Positions 5,392 to 6,582 of a DNA stretch of 6,582 bases are shown here, piece after piece (positions within the stretch are counted from its first letter, which is position 1; each line of letters begins with the position of its first letter). Origin of the DNA: CAYYHA01 sp964471535. Its GTDB lineage: Bacteria; Myxococcota; Myxococcia; SLRQ01. The stretch covers positions 1 through 6,582 of the forward strand of contig CAYYHA010000237.1 in NCBI GenBank assembly GCA_964471535.1. The letters run 5' to 3'. Made by a program: the position numbers and the translations under genes. The notes under the pieces are model-generated. The model saw only the letters and a program-made list of their open reading frames with translations, searched no databases and had not been told where the DNA came from.

Positions 5392-6582
5392 ATGGCCCGC
5401 CCGCTCATCGCCATCGTCGGCCGGCCGAACGTTGGCAAGTCGACGCTCTTCAATCGAATCGTTGGCCGGCGTGCCGCCATTGTCGAAGACCGACCCGGCG
5501 TGACACGGGATCGCAACTACGCGGAAGCGGAGTGGTCGGGACGCGTCTTCGATGTGGTGGACACCGGAGGCTTCGAGCCGCACGCGGAGGACGAGGTGCG
5601 TGCCGGCATGCGCCGCCAGGCACAGGTGGCGGTGGAGGAGGCAGGCGCAATCGTCTTCGTCGTCGATGCGGTGGAGGGCATCACCTCGGCCGACGAAGAG
5701 GTGGCCAGCTTTCTGCGGCGCAGCGGGGTTCCTGTGGTGGTGGCCGCCAACAAGGTCGACTCGGCAAAGCGCCTGCTGGAGAGCGGGGCGCTCGCCGAGG
5801 CCCACGCGCTCGGTTTCGAGGTGCTCCCCATCTCTGCGGAGCACGGGCGAGGGGTGGGCGAGCTTCTCGACCACGTCCTGGCCCAGGTTCGGGCACCGCG
5901 GGGCGAGGCGGAGCGTGCGGCAGAGGAAGACGGGGTGGTCCGGGTCGCCATCATCGGGCGGCCCAACGTGGGCAAGTCCACGCTCGTCAACCGCCTGCTC
6001 GGCGAGGAGCGCATGGTCGCCTCGGAGCTGCCCGGCACCACGCGCGACAGCATCGATGCCCGCCTGCGCTACCGGGGCCGCACCTACGTACTGACGGACA
6101 CCGCGGGCATCCGGCGCAAGAAGAGCATCGCGCTCGCCGTGGAGCGCTACTCGGTGGTGCGGGCCATCCGATCCATCGAGCGCTCCGACGTCGTGGTCCT
6201 TCTGGTGGATGCCACCGAGCCCATGGTGGCGCAGGATCAGCGGCTGGCCAGCCTCGCTGCGGAGAAGGGGCGTGGGGTCGTCATCGCCGTCAACAAGTGG
6301 GACCAGGTGCGGGCCGAGCGCGGAGCGGACGAGCGACTGCGCGCGCGGGTGCGTGAGAGCCTGCCGATGCTCTGGCACGTGCCCGTGATCCTGCTCTCGG
6401 CGCTGGAAGGCAAGCGCGTCTTCCCGGTGCTCGAGGCGGCCGAGCGCACCTTCGAGTGGCTGACGACGCGCATCCCCACGCCCACCCTGAACGCGTGGCT
6501 GCAGGCGGTCACCGAGACCCACCCGCCACCGCTCCACCGCCACCGGCCGGTGAAGCTCCGCTACGTGAGCCAGGTGGCCACC
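5392..6582 (+). CDS. der: Ribosome assembly GTPase Der (EngA), 3' end beyond the right edge
   Basis: Der is a tandem-domain GTPase required for late assembly of the 50S subunit. The 397 codons seen are open to the right edge. The first GTPase domain has GRPNVGKS at residues 10-17, DTGG at 57-60 and NKVD at 120-123. The second has GRPNVGKS at 189-196, GTTRDS at 215-220, DTAG at 236-239 and NKWD at 301-304. From about residue 360 (RIPTPTLNAWLQ) the KH-like C-terminal domain begins, and RPVKLRYVSQ near 385-394 matches its first strand. Family members usually have 440-490 residues, so perhaps 40-90 are missing only because the window ends. A 25-residue Arg/Glu/Ala linker (about 166-182) joins the two GTPase domains. 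The ATG lies 2 bases after the era stop, with no strong Shine-Dalgarno sequence. Der beside Era places both subunit-assembly GTPases in one transcript. Confidence 0.97.
   Translation, partial: MARPLIAIVGRPNVGKSTLFNRIVGRRAAIVEDRPGVTRDRNYAEAEWSGRVFDVVDTGGFEPHAEDEVRAGMRRQAQVAVEEAGAIVFVVDAVEGITSADEEVASFLRRSGVPVVVAANKVDSAKRLLESGALAEAHALGFEVLPISAEHGRGVGELLDHVLAQVRAPRGEAERAAEEDGVVRVAIIGRPNVGKSTLVNRLLGEERMVASELPGTTRDSIDARLRYRGRTYVLTDTAGIRRKKSIALAVERYSVVRAIRSIERSDVVVLLVDATEPMVAQDQRLASLAAEKGRGVVIAVNKWDQVRAERGADERLRARVRESLPMLWHVPVILLSALEGKRVFPVLEAAERTFEWLTTRIPTPTLNAWLQAVTETHPPPLHRHRPVKLRYVSQVAT

Noticed and set aside
5311..6543. A 410-codon minus-strand open frame opposite der
   Set aside because: It is longer than usual but mirrors the der codons throughout. 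No motif was recognised, and the sense strand has complete GTPase motifs.

Overview
The window is GC-rich, tightly packed bacterial chromosome. Five of its seven genes are conserved housekeeping genes for RNA processing and ribosome assembly. The high GC, the strong G/C bias at third codon positions, a diverged MshEN-domain gene, a REC-histidine-kinase hybrid and a lipoprotein cyclophilin inside an rnc/era cluster would suit a deltaproteobacterium-like organism such as a myxobacterium (Myxococcota). That assignment is inference, and no rRNA or other taxonomic marker is present.

Layout. (1) Positions 1-262, minus strand: the first 87 codons of a gene that runs off the left edge. It resembles the N-terminal MshEN/GspE-N domain found on type II secretion and type IV pilus ATPases and on many stand-alone regulators. 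(2) Positions 263-329: a short divergent intergenic region with a small dyad. (3) Positions 330-1571, plus strand: a receiver-plus-histidine-kinase protein in which nearly every catalytic residue has been replaced, including the phospho-accepting Asp (now Glu) and His (now Arg). (4) After a 60-base gap, a plus-strand run continues to the right edge: mnmA (tRNA 2-thiolation), rnc (RNase III), a cyclophilin-type peptidyl-prolyl isomerase with a lipoprotein signal, era (30S-assembly GTPase) and der (50S-assembly double GTPase, cut by the right edge).

The mnmA-rnc-PPIase-era-der genes overlap by 4, 11 and 4 bases, and the last pair is separated by 2 bases. This implies one polycistronic message with translational coupling. 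Four of the five proteins modify tRNA, process rRNA or assemble ribosomal subunits. The isomerase is the outlier because it should act outside the cytoplasm.

The most interesting item is the double-degenerate receiver/kinase protein. Its fold motifs look intact, but its chemistry appears to be gone, which suggests a phosphorylation-independent scaffold or sensor. Its divergently transcribed neighbour also has an MshEN-like domain with eroded motifs. No mobile elements, CRISPR arrays, tRNA or rRNA genes were found.
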